A stretch of 6,348 nt of DNA from positions 1-6,348 of the forward strand of contig JASFUX010000203.1 of NCBI GenBank assembly GCA_050050115.1, given 5' to 3'. Source of the DNA: JASFUX01 sp050050115 (GTDB lineage: Bacteria; Pseudomonadota; Alphaproteobacteria; Caulobacterales; Maricaulaceae). This document shows, piece after piece, positions 1 through 5,897 of this stretch. How positions within the stretch are numbered: the stretch's first letter is position 1; each line of letters opens with the position of its first letter. A model generated the notes under the pieces. That model saw nothing but the letters and a program-made list of their open reading frames with translations. It was not told the origin of the DNA and did no database searches. The position numbers and the translations under genes were made by a program.

Positions 1-1130
1 GAGCCGTAGGCGCCGGCGGACATGATCGCCAGGAGGTCTCCAGCCGCGACCGGCGGCATTGGACGCGCGCGCGCGAACAGGTCGGAGGACTCGCAGACCG
101 GACCGACGACATCGACCGGCGATCTCGGCGCGCCCGTCGGCGGCTCGTTCACCGGGCGGATCTCGTGCCAGGCGTCGTAGAGGGCGGGGCGGATCAGGTC
201 GTTCATCCCCGCGTCGATGATCACGAAGCGCCGGTCGCCGCCGTCCTTGACGTAGATCACCCGCGTGAGGAGCACGCCCGCGTTGCCGGTGATCACGCGG
301 CCGGGCTCCAGCGTCACATGCACGTTGAGCGGGCCGAGCACGCGCGCGACCAGCTCCGCATAGACCGAAGGCTCGGGCGGTGCCTGCTCGCCGTCCTTGT
401 AGGGAATGCCGAGACCCCCGCCGATGTCGACTCGGGTGATCGCATGACCATCTGCGCGCAGATGCTCGACCATGCCGACGATTTTGCGCGCCGCCGCCTC
501 GAACGGTCCGAGATCCTCGATCTGCGAGCCGATATGCATGTCGACGCCGACCACCTCTATGCCCGGCAGCTTGCCGGCCTTGGCGTAAAGGTCGCGCGCG
601 CGGTCCCAGGGCACGCCGAACTTGTCGGACTTCTTGCCCGTGGAGATCTTCGCGTGCCCTCCGGCAGCGACGTCCGGATTGACCCGGAAGGCGATCGGGG
701 CGCGGGTTCCAGCACCGGCGGCGATCTCGTTCAACGCGTCGAGTTCGGGCTCGCTCTCGACGTTGAAGACGCCGATGCCTGCGTCGAGGGCGAAAGCGAG
801 CTCGGCGCGGGTCTTGCCGACGCCGGAGAAGACGACTTTTTCGGGCGCGATCCCGGCGCGCAGGGCCTTACGCAGCTCTCCGCCCGAGACTACGTCCGCG
901 CCCGAGCCGAGCTGGGCGAGCGTGGCGACGACGGCCGCGTTCGGGCACGACTTGATCGAGAAGGCGATGAGGAACTCTTGCCCGGCGAAGGCGTTGGCGA
1001 TGACGTTGTAGTGCCGGGTCAGCGTCGCGGTGGAATAGACGTAGGTCGGCGTGCCCGCGACCTGGGCGATCTGGTCGAGCGGAACGCCCTCGGCGTGCAG
1101 CGCGCCGTTCAGGTCATGAAAATGGTGCAC
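1..1130 (-). CDS. lysA: Diaminopimelate decarboxylase, 3' end cut by the window edge
   Basis: This PLP enzyme decarboxylates meso-diaminopimelate to L-lysine, the last step of lysine synthesis, in the cytoplasm. About 376 residues are visible, and the family is usually about 420, so roughly the last 45 are off the left edge. The protein starts MHHFHDLNGALHAEGVPL at a GTG. An in-frame TAG two codons upstream excludes a longer form, and GAGGCGGAA precedes the start. Visible motifs are FSIKS with the PLP lysine K60, GADVVSGGEL, HIGSQ with H199, the GGGLGIPY phosphate-binding glycine loop, EPGR at 275-278, and GPVCES with the active-site Cys346 contributed across the dimer. The last visible residues, SAGAYG, are the conserved C-terminal motif. 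The order is N-terminal TIM barrel, then C-terminal beta domain. It lies 42 nt downstream of the lipoprotein gene and is probably co-transcribed with argH and lptM. The call is secure. Confidence 0.97.
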   Translation of the reverse strand, partial: MHHFHDLNGALHAEGVPLDQIAQVAGTPTYVYSTATLTRHYNVIANAFAGQEFLIAFSIKSCPNAAVVATLAQLGSGADVVSGGELRKALRAGIAPEKVVFSGVGKTRAELAFALDAGIGVFNVESEPELDALNEIAAGAGTRAPIAFRVNPDVAAGGHAKISTGKKSDKFGVPWDRARDLYAKAGKLPGIEVVGVDMHIGSQIEDLGPFEAAARKIVGMVEHLRADGHAITRVDIGGGLGIPYKDGEQAPPEPSVYAELVARVLGPLNVHVTLEPGRVITGNAGVLLTRVIYVKDGGDRRFVIIDAGMNDLIRPALYDAWHEIRPVNEPPTGAPRSPVDVVGPVCESSDLFARARPMPPVAAGDLLAIMSAGAYG

Positions 1131-1172
1131 GGACTATTCCGCCTCTAGGCTGACGTGGTGCTGTCTGAGGAG

Positions 1173-1478
1173 CTATTCGCCGTCGGCCGCCGCCGGGTCG
1201 GAGGGCGCTTCGGCTTCCTCCTCGTCGTCGGCGAACGGGTCGTCCTCTTCTTCGCCGTCGTTGAAGATGTCGACGTCGTCGCGGGTGAAGACGATGTCGG
1301 CGGACTCCCCCCGCCGCGCGCCCGGCAGGTCGCGGTCGGCCGCGGTGCGATTGGGATCGCCCCAAAGCGGAGGCGGGGTCTCGAGATCGCCCTTGAGGCC
1401 GCATGCGGACAAAAGTCCGGCCAGCAGCAGCGCCGATATGGCGGCTTTTGCGATTGCGCTCATCCCAGTTGCGCTCAT
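1173..1478 (-). CDS. lptM: Small LptM-type (YifL-like) lipoprotein
   Basis: A 101-residue lipoprotein precursor. Residues 6-25 form a signal peptide with a lysine before a hydrophobic run. The lipobox is LSAC with the lipidated Cys at 26, followed by GLKGDLETPP, which matches the CGLKGPLYFPP-type start of mature E. coli LptM (YifL). Known LptM binds the LptD-LptE LPS translocon at the outer membrane and helps its maturation; that role here is inferred. The family is often encoded beside lysA, as it is here. The mature chain of about 76 residues is longer than in E. coli and ends in a very acidic, probably disordered tail (about residues 67-101) rich in Asp and Glu. The ATG overlaps the argH stop in an ATGA, and AAGGA lies 9 nt upstream (1492-1488), so the first ATG is preferred over a second in-frame ATG at 1463. 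Confidence 0.88.
   Translation of the reverse strand: MSATGMSAIAKAAISALLLAGLLSACGLKGDLETPPPLWGDPNRTAADRDLPGARRGESADIVFTRDDVDIFNDGEEEDDPFADDEEEAEAPSDPAAADGE
1454..1478 (-). repeat. Tandem duplication of the lptM start (ATGAGCGCAA twice)
   Basis: The 10-mer ATGAGCGCAA occurs at 1478-1469 and again at 1463-1454, 15 bp (five codons) apart and in frame. The protein therefore begins MSATGMSAI, with two possible start codons. Only the first has a good ribosome-binding site (AAGGA at 1492-1488). The second is preceded only by a weak GGG. It probably arose by a small slippage duplication. Confidence 0.7.
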
Positions 1479-2896
1479 CCTAGTCGATCCTTCCAGGCCT
1501 TTACCTGCTCGCGCACGCGCACCGGCGCCGTTCCCCCCTCGCTCACGCGGCTCGCCGCCGACGCTTCGGGCGTCAGGACGGCGAACACCTCCTCGGTGAT
1601 CCGCGGCTCATGCGCCTTCATGACGTCGAGCGGCGTCGCGTGCAAGTCCAGCCCGCGGCTCTCCGCCTCGGCGACGATCGCGCCGGTGACGTGATGGGCC
1701 TCGCGGAAGGGCAGGCCCAGCTTGCGGACCAGCCAGTCGGCGAGGTCGGTGGCCGTGGCGTAGCTGCGCCCGGCTGCCGCGGCCATGGCCTCTTTGTTCA
1801 CCTCAAGATCGCCGATCATCCCGGTCATCGCGGCGAGCGCCAGGGCGAGGTCGTCGAAGGCGGCGAAGACCGGCTTTTTGTCTTCCTGCATGTCCTTCGA
1901 ATAGGCGAGCGGCAGGCCCTTCATCACCAGCGTCAGCGATGTGAACGCGCCGGCGATCGCGCCGACCTTGGCGCGCACCAGCTCGGCCGCGTCCGGGTTG
2001 CGCTTTTGCGGCATGATCGACGAGCCGGTGGAGAACTTGTCCGACAGTTTGGCGAAGCCGAACTGGCCCGAAGTCCAGAGCACGATCTCTTCGGCGAGGC
2101 GCGACAGGTGCGTCGCGCAGATGCTCGCCGCCGCCAGCGCCTCGAGCGCGAAGTCGCGCGCCGAAACCGCATCGAGCGAGTTCGCCATCGGTTTGTCGAA
2201 ACCGAGCGCCTTGGCCGTCGCCTTCCGGTCGATCGGGAACGAGGTGCCGGCCAGCGCCGCCGCGCCCAAGGGGCTTTCGTTGAGCCGCGCTCGCGCGTCG
2301 TCGAAGCGGCCGCGGTCGCGAGCGAACATCTCAACATAGGCGAGGCAGTGATGACCGAAGGTCACCGGCTGAGCGGTCTGAAGATGCGTGAAGCCCGGCA
2401 TGACCGTCTCGGCGTGCGCCTCGGCTTGCGCGAGGAGGGCGCGTTGGAGCGCCGTGAGGCCCGCATCGGCGTCGTCGAGCGTCTGGCGCACCCACAACCT
2501 GAAGTCGGTCGCCACCTGGTCGTTGCGCGAGCGCGCCGTGTGCAGCCGGCCGGCGGCCTCGCCGATCTTGTCCCGAAGGCGCGCCTCGACGTTCATGTGA
2601 ACGTCCTCGAGCGCCGGATCGAGCTTGAAGTCTCCCGCCAGCCATTCGGCGCGAATCTCGTCCAGACCGCGGTGAATCGCCTCGGCGTCCGCGCTTGAAA
2701 TGATCCCCGCTTCAGCCAACATCGCTGCATGGGCCTTCGAGCCCACGATATCGTGTTCGATCAGGCGCACGTCGACGTCGACCGAGGCGTTGATCGCGGC
2801 CATGATGGCGTCCGGCCCGGCCGCGAAACGCCCGCCCCACATCTTGTTGGCGGACGCTGCTGCGCCGTCTGCGGAAGAATCAGGAGTCTTCTTCAT
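1475..2896 (-). CDS. argH: Argininosuccinate lyase
   Basis: This cytoplasmic enzyme splits argininosuccinate into arginine and fumarate, the last step of arginine synthesis. It belongs to the fumarase/aspartase superfamily and acts as a homotetramer. The 473 residues fit the family's usual 455-475. Visible motifs are MWGGRF at 19-24, the substrate-binding HTARSRNDQ, FTHLQTAQP with the active-site Thr-His pair, and the superfamily signature GSSIMPQKRN at 291-300 with the catalytic serine on a mobile loop. Residues 1-18 are an Ala/Ser-rich lead-in before the conserved core. The start at 2896 is preferred because homologues usually have a short lead-in before MWGGRF. AGAGGA lies only 1 nt upstream of it, which is too close for an ideal Shine-Dalgarno. 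ATGs at 2917 (overlapping tlpA by 23 nt) or 2842 (at MWGGRF) are alternatives without a visible site. The open frame runs further upstream to about 3301, but that part is antisense to tlpA. The gene overlaps lptM by 4 nt. Confidence 0.97.
   Translation of the reverse strand: MKKTPDSSADGAAASANKMWGGRFAAGPDAIMAAINASVDVDVRLIEHDIVGSKAHAAMLAEAGIISSADAEAIHRGLDEIRAEWLAGDFKLDPALEDVHMNVEARLRDKIGEAAGRLHTARSRNDQVATDFRLWVRQTLDDADAGLTALQRALLAQAEAHAETVMPGFTHLQTAQPVTFGHHCLAYVEMFARDRGRFDDARARLNESPLGAAALAGTSFPIDRKATAKALGFDKPMANSLDAVSARDFALEALAAASICATHLSRLAEEIVLWTSGQFGFAKLSDKFSTGSSIMPQKRNPDAAELVRAKVGAIAGAFTSLTLVMKGLPLAYSKDMQEDKKPVFAAFDDLALALAAMTGMIGDLEVNKEAMAAAAGRSYATATDLADWLVRKLGLPFREAHHVTGAIVAEAESRGLDLHATPLDVMKAHEPRITEEVFAVLTPEASAASRVSEGGTAPVRVREQVKAWKDRLG
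2882..2886 (+). promoter_or_regulatory. Shine-Dalgarno of tlpA, inside argH codons 4-5
   Basis: AGGAG followed by an 8-nt spacer and the tlpA ATG at 2895. It is well placed and decides the tlpA start. On the other strand the same bases encode argH residues T4 and P5, so both functions constrain this stretch. Confidence 0.75.
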
Positions 2897-3509
2897 GTCC
2901 TCTCGCGTGCTGCCCATTGCGATCGGCGCTTTGGTACTCGGAGCCGTCGCGGCGGCAACATATGTCGTCTTCGCCGCCTCGACCAACTTCGTTGTGCGTG
3001 AGACCGGCCTTTCCCGCTTCGCCAAGGGTGAGCTGGAGAAGCTGATTGTGCTCGACGAGGCTCCTGCGCAGCCCCAAACCGTGTTCGTCGACGAGGCGGG
3101 CGGGGAGCACCGCCTGGCGGACCGGCAGGGCAAGGTCACGCTGGTGAACATCTGGGCGACTTGGTGCGGGCCGTGCGTGCACGAGCTGCCCTCGCTCGAC
3201 CGGCTGGAAGGCGTGCGCGGCTCGGATCGCTTTGAGGTGATCGCGATCAGCGTCGACCGCGACATCGCCGAGGCGCGCACCTGGTACGACCAGAACGGCA
3301 TCGCTCATCTGCCGCTCTATCAGGAGAATACGCTGGGCCTGGCGACCCAGCTCGGCTCGCGTGGGGTGCCGATTACAGTACTTTACAGCGCTGACGGACG
3401 TGAGCTGGCGCGGTTGGCGAACGGCGCGGAATGGGATTCCCCCGACGCGCTGGAGCTGATCGACGCCGTGCTGGCGGCCGAATTCGCCGGGCAAGGCGAG
3501 ACTAGCTGA
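2895..3509 (+). CDS. tlpA: TlpA-family thiol:disulfide reductase
   Basis: A 204-residue thioredoxin-fold protein anchored in the inner membrane with its catalytic domain in the periplasm. Residues 5-28 form one uncleaved-looking hydrophobic anchor. The thioredoxin domain spans about 55-200, with WCGPC at 90-94 inside NIWATWCGPC and the cis-proline loop VP at 158-159 facing it. TlpA/CcmG-type proteins reduce specific periplasmic disulfides; Bradyrhizobium TlpA serves copper delivery to the CuA centre of cytochrome oxidase. The substrate here is not shown by the sequence. No cytochrome assembly gene is visible nearby. The start is fixed by AGGAG 8 nt upstream, and there is no other Met before the anchor. 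The ATG shares the CATG at 2894-2897 with the argH ATG on the other strand, so any tlpA promoter must lie inside argH. As I recall, divergent tlpA/argH occurs in other alphaproteobacteria. Its stop overlaps the convergent small gene by 8 nt. Confidence 0.93.
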   Translation: MSSRVLPIAIGALVLGAVAAATYVVFAASTNFVVRETGLSRFAKGELEKLIVLDEAPAQPQTVFVDEAGGEHRLADRQGKVTLVNIWATWCGPCVHELPSLDRLEGVRGSDRFEVIAISVDRDIAEARTWYDQNGIAHLPLYQENTLGLATQLGSRGVPITVLYSADGRELARLANGAEWDSPDALELIDAVLAAEFAGQGETS

Positions 3510-3714
3510 AGTCGTCCTCGTCGTCCGGGTCCTGGGCCAGGGTCGGGACCGGCGCGAACAGGCCGCCAAAGCTGACCGCGGCGAGGAAATAGAGCGAGGC
3601 GGCCGCCGCGCCCTCATAGCCGCGCGCGGTCGCGACCGCCGACGCGGCGATCACCACGAGCAGCAGACGGTTCAAAAAACGCTCAAGCTTGGCCGACATT
3701 GCGCGGTCTCGCAT
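3502..3714 (-). CDS. Probable small membrane protein of unknown function
   Basis: A 70-residue open frame, which I do not recognise. It has a basic N-terminus (RDR, then KLERFLNR), a hydrophobic run at about 17-32, a short Arg-containing loop (ARGYEG), a second hydrophobic run at about 37-54, a proline turn, and an acidic tail ending DPDDEDDFS. This layout suggests two membrane helices in a hairpin, and it is too orderly to be chance antisense. It is convergent with tlpA and overlaps its end by 8 nt. No clear Shine-Dalgarno precedes either the ATG at 3714 or the in-frame ATG at 3699 (which would give 65 residues, starting MSAKLERF). The first ATG sits inside a nested inverted repeat. A possible antisense transcript from tlpA read-through would cover it. 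It is moderately likely to be real. Confidence 0.5.
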   Translation of the reverse strand: MRDRAMSAKLERFLNRLLLVVIAASAVATARGYEGAAAASLYFLAAVSFGGLFAPVPTLAQDPDDEDDFS

Positions 3715-3740
3715 CGAAACAATGCGAGTTCAGGCGCAAT
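3698..3740. repeat. Nested inverted repeat over the small gene's start
   Basis: Two inverted pairs share one centre near 3718. The outer arms are ATTGCGC (3698-3704) and GCGCAAT (3734-3740). The inner arms are CTCGCAT (3708-3714) and ATGCGAG (3722-3728), with a 7-nt centre CGAAACA. All 14 arm pairs are perfect, and the gaps between arms are 3 and 5 nt. In the minus-strand RNA the fold would bury the ATG at 3714 and reach the ATG at 3699. It could be an mRNA hairpin that limits translation, a bound operator, or a rho-dependent stop. No T-tract follows on either strand. Confidence 0.55.
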
Positions 3741-3755
3741 CGACGGGCCAGGCGC

Positions 3756-3789
3756 CGTTCAGCCGCTGAGGAGCCGCTGAACGTCTTTT
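3756..3789 (+). terminator. Intrinsic-terminator-like hairpin with short T-tract
   Basis: An 8-bp stem CGTTCAGC/GCTGAACG (3756-3763 with 3776-3783) continues past one C-C mismatch into GCT/AGC, closing a GAGG loop at 3768-3771. The plus strand then reads TCTTTT at 3784-3789. This is a plausible rho-independent terminator for plus-strand transcripts. The nearest upstream plus gene is tlpA, ending 247 nt earlier, so the tlpA message would carry a long 3' tail antisense to the small minus-strand gene. The stem also contains the direct repeat AGCCGCTGA (3761-3769 and 3772-3780). Confidence 0.55.
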
Positions 3790-3847
3790 GACGGCCAAGC
3801 GCGCGGCGGTGCAGGGTGGCCTCGGAGGATGGGCCCCGGCCGCCGAC

Positions 3848-3861
3848 CATAATTTATCTAA
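3848..3861 (+). promoter_or_regulatory. AT-rich patch, possible -10 region for the lipoprotein gene
   Basis: CATAATTTATCTAA is the only strongly AT-rich patch in the gap before the lipoprotein gene, about 100 nt upstream of its ATG. CATAAT or TATCTA could serve as a -10 element. No convincing -35 lies 16-18 bp upstream, where the sequence is GC-rich. A GANTC site (GAATC, a CcrM methylation target in alphaproteobacteria) lies just downstream at about 3876-3880. Confidence 0.25.
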
Positions 3862-3900
3862 CGGCGGAAGTGGCGAAAGCGCGGCGAATCTGCGAAGACG

Positions 3901-3912
3901 TTGCACGTGCAA
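3901..3912. promoter_or_regulatory. Perfect 12-bp palindrome TTGCACGTGCAA, candidate operator
   Basis: TTGCACGTGCAA is perfectly self-complementary and lies 51 bp upstream of the lipoprotein ATG, in a relatively AT-rich leader. A continuous palindrome of this size suits a dimeric repressor or activator. A weaker pair TTGGC/GCCAA (3921-3925 and 3934-3938) follows 8 bp later. The regulator cannot be named from the sequence. The TTG at 3901 is in frame with the lipoprotein but is not a plausible start. Confidence 0.4.
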
Positions 3913-3947
3913 AACGACAATTGGCGACCAAAAGCCAAACACAACAA

Positions 3948-3978
3948 TAAGTTGCGGGGGGATATGATTAAGTTGCGG
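3948..3978. repeat. Direct repeat TAAGTTGCGG flanking the lipoprotein start
   Basis: TAAGTTGCGG occurs at 3948-3957 and 3969-3978, 21 bp apart, or two helical turns. The first copy runs into the G-rich ribosome-binding stretch, and the second covers codons 2-5. It could be a tandem protein-binding site on DNA or RNA, or a small duplication. Confidence 0.45.
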
Positions 3979-4764
3979 ACGCTGCGCCGGCTGCTCGCCG
4001 CCGGTGCGACGCTTGCGGCGGCCGGCTGCGGGCAAGACGCCGAAGAGCAGGCGTCTCAGCGAAGCGGGAGCGCCGACGACGCTGCGCAAACGCGCTCAGT
4101 CGCCGAGCCGCGCGGAGCGCCGCTGCCGGGCGAGGAGGACCGTCCCTTCGCCGGACTGAACGCCCAACACGCGCGGATACTCCGCGCCGGGCTCGTTCAG
4201 GGACATTTCGAGGCGGCGTTGGAGAGGGTCGCCGCGGGCGACGTTGAAAGCGGCGTTCACCATGTCGACGTCATTCTTAGCGAGCTGACCCCGCTGGACG
4301 CGGATGAGCGCTGGGCGCGCGTCATCGCCGAGGCGGTCGAGACCTACAAAGACCGGCTCGCCGAAGATCCGCCCGCGGTCGTTCTCGAGGCGTCGACGCG
4401 GCGGGTGGAGGCGCGGATCCTCGATGCCGCGGCGATCGGAACGCCGTCGGAGCATGCGCGCGCCGTCAGAACGCTGCTCGACGAGGCTGCGCGCAACTAT
4501 GCGGCCGCCAGCGATCTCGGCGCCGCGCTGCGCGCCCGCGCCTATCAGAGCGCGCGGGGCTATCTGCTTGCCGCAGAAATGATGTTTGAAGCGCGCAGCG
4601 CCGAGTACGCGGCGATCGATCCGCCTGCGGCGCAGCGGGTCGATGCGGCTTTCGCCGACGTGCACGACACGATCGAGGCCATGCTTGGCGAGGCCGCGGC
4701 GCCTGAGGCCTCGGTGCGCGCGGCCGTCACCCAGCTCGAGCTGGCGTTCGATCCGTTCTACTGA
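3964..4764 (+). CDS. Helical lipoprotein of unknown function
   Basis: A 266-residue protein, which I do not recognise as a named family. It starts MIKLRTLRRLLAAGATLAAAGCGQ: four basic residues, a hydrophobic run, then a lipobox-like AAGC with the probable lipidated Cys at 22. The lipobox is atypical in having Ala at -3. Residues 23-60 are Gln/Ala/acid-rich and probably a flexible linker. The rest reads as amphipathic helices with many Ala, Leu, Glu and Arg, including QGHFEAALERVAAGDVESGVHH, and no further membrane segment. It is therefore probably a periplasmic helical bundle tethered to a membrane. The GH...AAGD...HH pattern loosely recalls imelysin/EfeO-like helical periplasmic proteins, but I see no full signature. 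The start is the ATG after GGGGGGA. A longer frame from a TTG at 3901 would place charged residues before the signal peptide and is rejected. The next gene begins 160 nt downstream on the same strand. Confidence 0.8.
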   Translation: MIKLRTLRRLLAAGATLAAAGCGQDAEEQASQRSGSADDAAQTRSVAEPRGAPLPGEEDRPFAGLNAQHARILRAGLVQGHFEAALERVAAGDVESGVHHVDVILSELTPLDADERWARVIAEAVETYKDRLAEDPPAVVLEASTRRVEARILDAAAIGTPSEHARAVRTLLDEAARNYAAASDLGAALRARAYQSARGYLLAAEMMFEARSAEYAAIDPPAAQRVDAAFADVHDTIEAMLGEAAAPEASVRAAVTQLELAFDPFY

Positions 4765-4886
4765 GCCGCGCCGACCTCGCTCGACTGGCGGTGCGGCGAA
4801 TGCTCGCTTCGCGCGCAATATCCTGATTAATCTGGGCGTCCGGAGACGGTCGCGGGCCTGCGGCCGCCGCGCTTTCGCAGCAAAGA

Positions 4887-4901
4887 GCCCCGTCGAGGGG
4901 C
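4887..4901. repeat. Short hairpin GCCCC-GTCGA-GGGGC
   Basis: A five-bp GC stem with a five-nt loop lies in the 160-nt gap between the lipoprotein and hydrolase genes, 23 nt before the hydrolase ATG. No T-tract follows, so it is not a convincing terminator. The gap holds nothing else clear apart from an AT-rich patch around 4820-4834 that could belong to a promoter. Confidence 0.25.
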
Positions 4902-4924
4902 GCGCGAGGGGGAGCCGAAGCCGC

Positions 4925-5896
4925 ATGGGGCGAAGACGCGATCGAGGTTGGCCGGCGCCGCCGCCGGAGCCGGCGGGCTTCGCTCGCACGATCATGCAGA
5001 GCGACACCGGCGCGGCGCTGGCGGTCTACCATCGGCCGGCGGAAGGGCGGGCTCGGGCGACGGTCTGCGTGCTCCATGGCCTCGCCGAGCACGCCGCGCG
5101 CTACGCGCGTTTCGCCGTCGCGTTGTCGGAGGCCGGATTTCACGTCTACGCCCATGACCACCGCGGCCACGGCGCGACCCGCGCGCCGGACGCGCCGATA
5201 GGCGTCCTTGCACGGAGGAACGGCCTTGACCGCGTGATCGAGGACGCCGTCTTCGTCAACGAGCGCGCCCGCGCCGCGCATCCCGACGTGCCGGTGCTGG
5301 TGTTTGGCCACTCCATGGGCGGGATCATCGCGCTCAACCAGGCGGTGAGCCGACCCGACACCACCGACGGCGTCGTGATCTGGAATTCCAGCTTTGACGC
5401 GCGCCGTCTCAGCGAGGCCCGCTTGGGACTGGCGCTTGAAGGGCTCCTGGGCGCCCGGCGGCCGAGCGGGCTGATGAAAGAGCGGGTGTTCGACGCCTTC
5501 AACAAGGACTTCGCGCCCAACCGCACCGAATTCGACTGGCTTTCGCGCGACGAGGCCGAGGTCGACAAGTACGTCGCCGATCCCCTGTGCGGTTTCCCGG
5601 CGAGCGTATCGCTGTGGCGCGATCTGCTTGGCGGAATCGAGCGGGTGCAGGACGAGGCGGCGTTCGGCGCGCTGCCGCGGGCGACGCCGTTTCACCTCCT
5701 CGCCGGCGCCGCCGACCCGGTGACGAACAACGGCGCGGCGATCATCGCCCTCGACGAGCGCCTGCGCGACATGGGTTTCACCGACGTTTCGCGGGTGGTT
5801 CTCGAGAAGACTCGGCACGAGACCCTGAACGAGCTCAACCGCGAGGAGGCGACTCGCATGCTGATCCGCTGGATCGACAGGGTGGTCGCGTCGTAG
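4925..5896 (+). CDS. Alpha/beta hydrolase, monoacylglycerol lipase/lysophospholipase type
   Basis: A 323-residue serine hydrolase (serine aminopeptidase S33 / Hydrolase_4 fold). The whole catalytic set is visible: LHGLAEHAARY at 50-60 with the HG oxyanion turn, HDHRGHG at 77-83, the nucleophile elbow GHSMG with Ser130, Asp264 in LLAGAADPVTNN, and His298 in TRHETLNE. The RHE-x-LNE ending and LHG-x-AEH are typical of monoacylglycerol lipases and PldB-like lysophospholipases, so the likely reaction is release of a fatty acid from a monoacyl lipid. The actual substrate is not shown. There is no signal peptide, so it is probably cytoplasmic. The start at 4925 has AGGGGGAG 10 nt upstream and keeps the first strand (GFARTIMQSDTGAALAVY). 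An ATG at 4994 would give 300 residues but lacks a good site. The frame stays open upstream to about 4586, but that part overlaps the lipoprotein and is Arg-rich shadow. Confidence 0.92.
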   Translation: MGRRRDRGWPAPPPEPAGFARTIMQSDTGAALAVYHRPAEGRARATVCVLHGLAEHAARYARFAVALSEAGFHVYAHDHRGHGATRAPDAPIGVLARRNGLDRVIEDAVFVNERARAAHPDVPVLVFGHSMGGIIALNQAVSRPDTTDGVVIWNSSFDARRLSEARLGLALEGLLGARRPSGLMKERVFDAFNKDFAPNRTEFDWLSRDEAEVDKYVADPLCGFPASVSLWRDLLGGIERVQDEAAFGALPRATPFHLLAGAADPVTNNGAAIIALDERLRDMGFTDVSRVVLEKTRHETLNELNREEATRMLIRWIDRVVAS

Positions 5897-5897
5897 G

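Noticed and set aside
165..1148. Long plus-strand open frame of about 327 codons
   Set aside because: It is antisense to lysA, which shows every family motif. The frame is His/Asp/Arg-rich low-quality sequence typical of GC-rich shadows.
1610..2698. Plus-strand open frame of about 362 codons
   Set aside because: It is antisense to argH, Arg-rich, and has no recognisable domain.
2897..3301. Upstream extension of the argH frame
   Set aside because: The frame stays open only because it is antisense to tlpA. The conserved ArgH core begins at MWGGRF, and the extension has no family resemblance.
2880..3617. Minus-strand open frame opposite tlpA
   Set aside because: tlpA carries WCGPC, the cis-Pro loop and a membrane anchor; the opposing frame has no such structure.
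3788..3816. TTGACG as a -35 promoter element
   Set aside because: The hexamer is good, but the position 17 bp downstream is GCAGGG, so no -10 is present. The TTGACG overlaps the terminator T-tract.
3901..3963. TTG start extending the lipoprotein N-terminus by 21 residues
   Set aside because: It would put a polar Asn/Lys-rich segment before a clear signal peptide and make the 12-bp palindrome coding. The ATG at 3964 has a G-rich site before it.
4096..5007. Minus-strand open frame of about 303 codons
   Set aside because: It is antisense to the lipoprotein and extremely Arg-rich. The plus-strand frame has a signal peptide and a ribosome-binding site.
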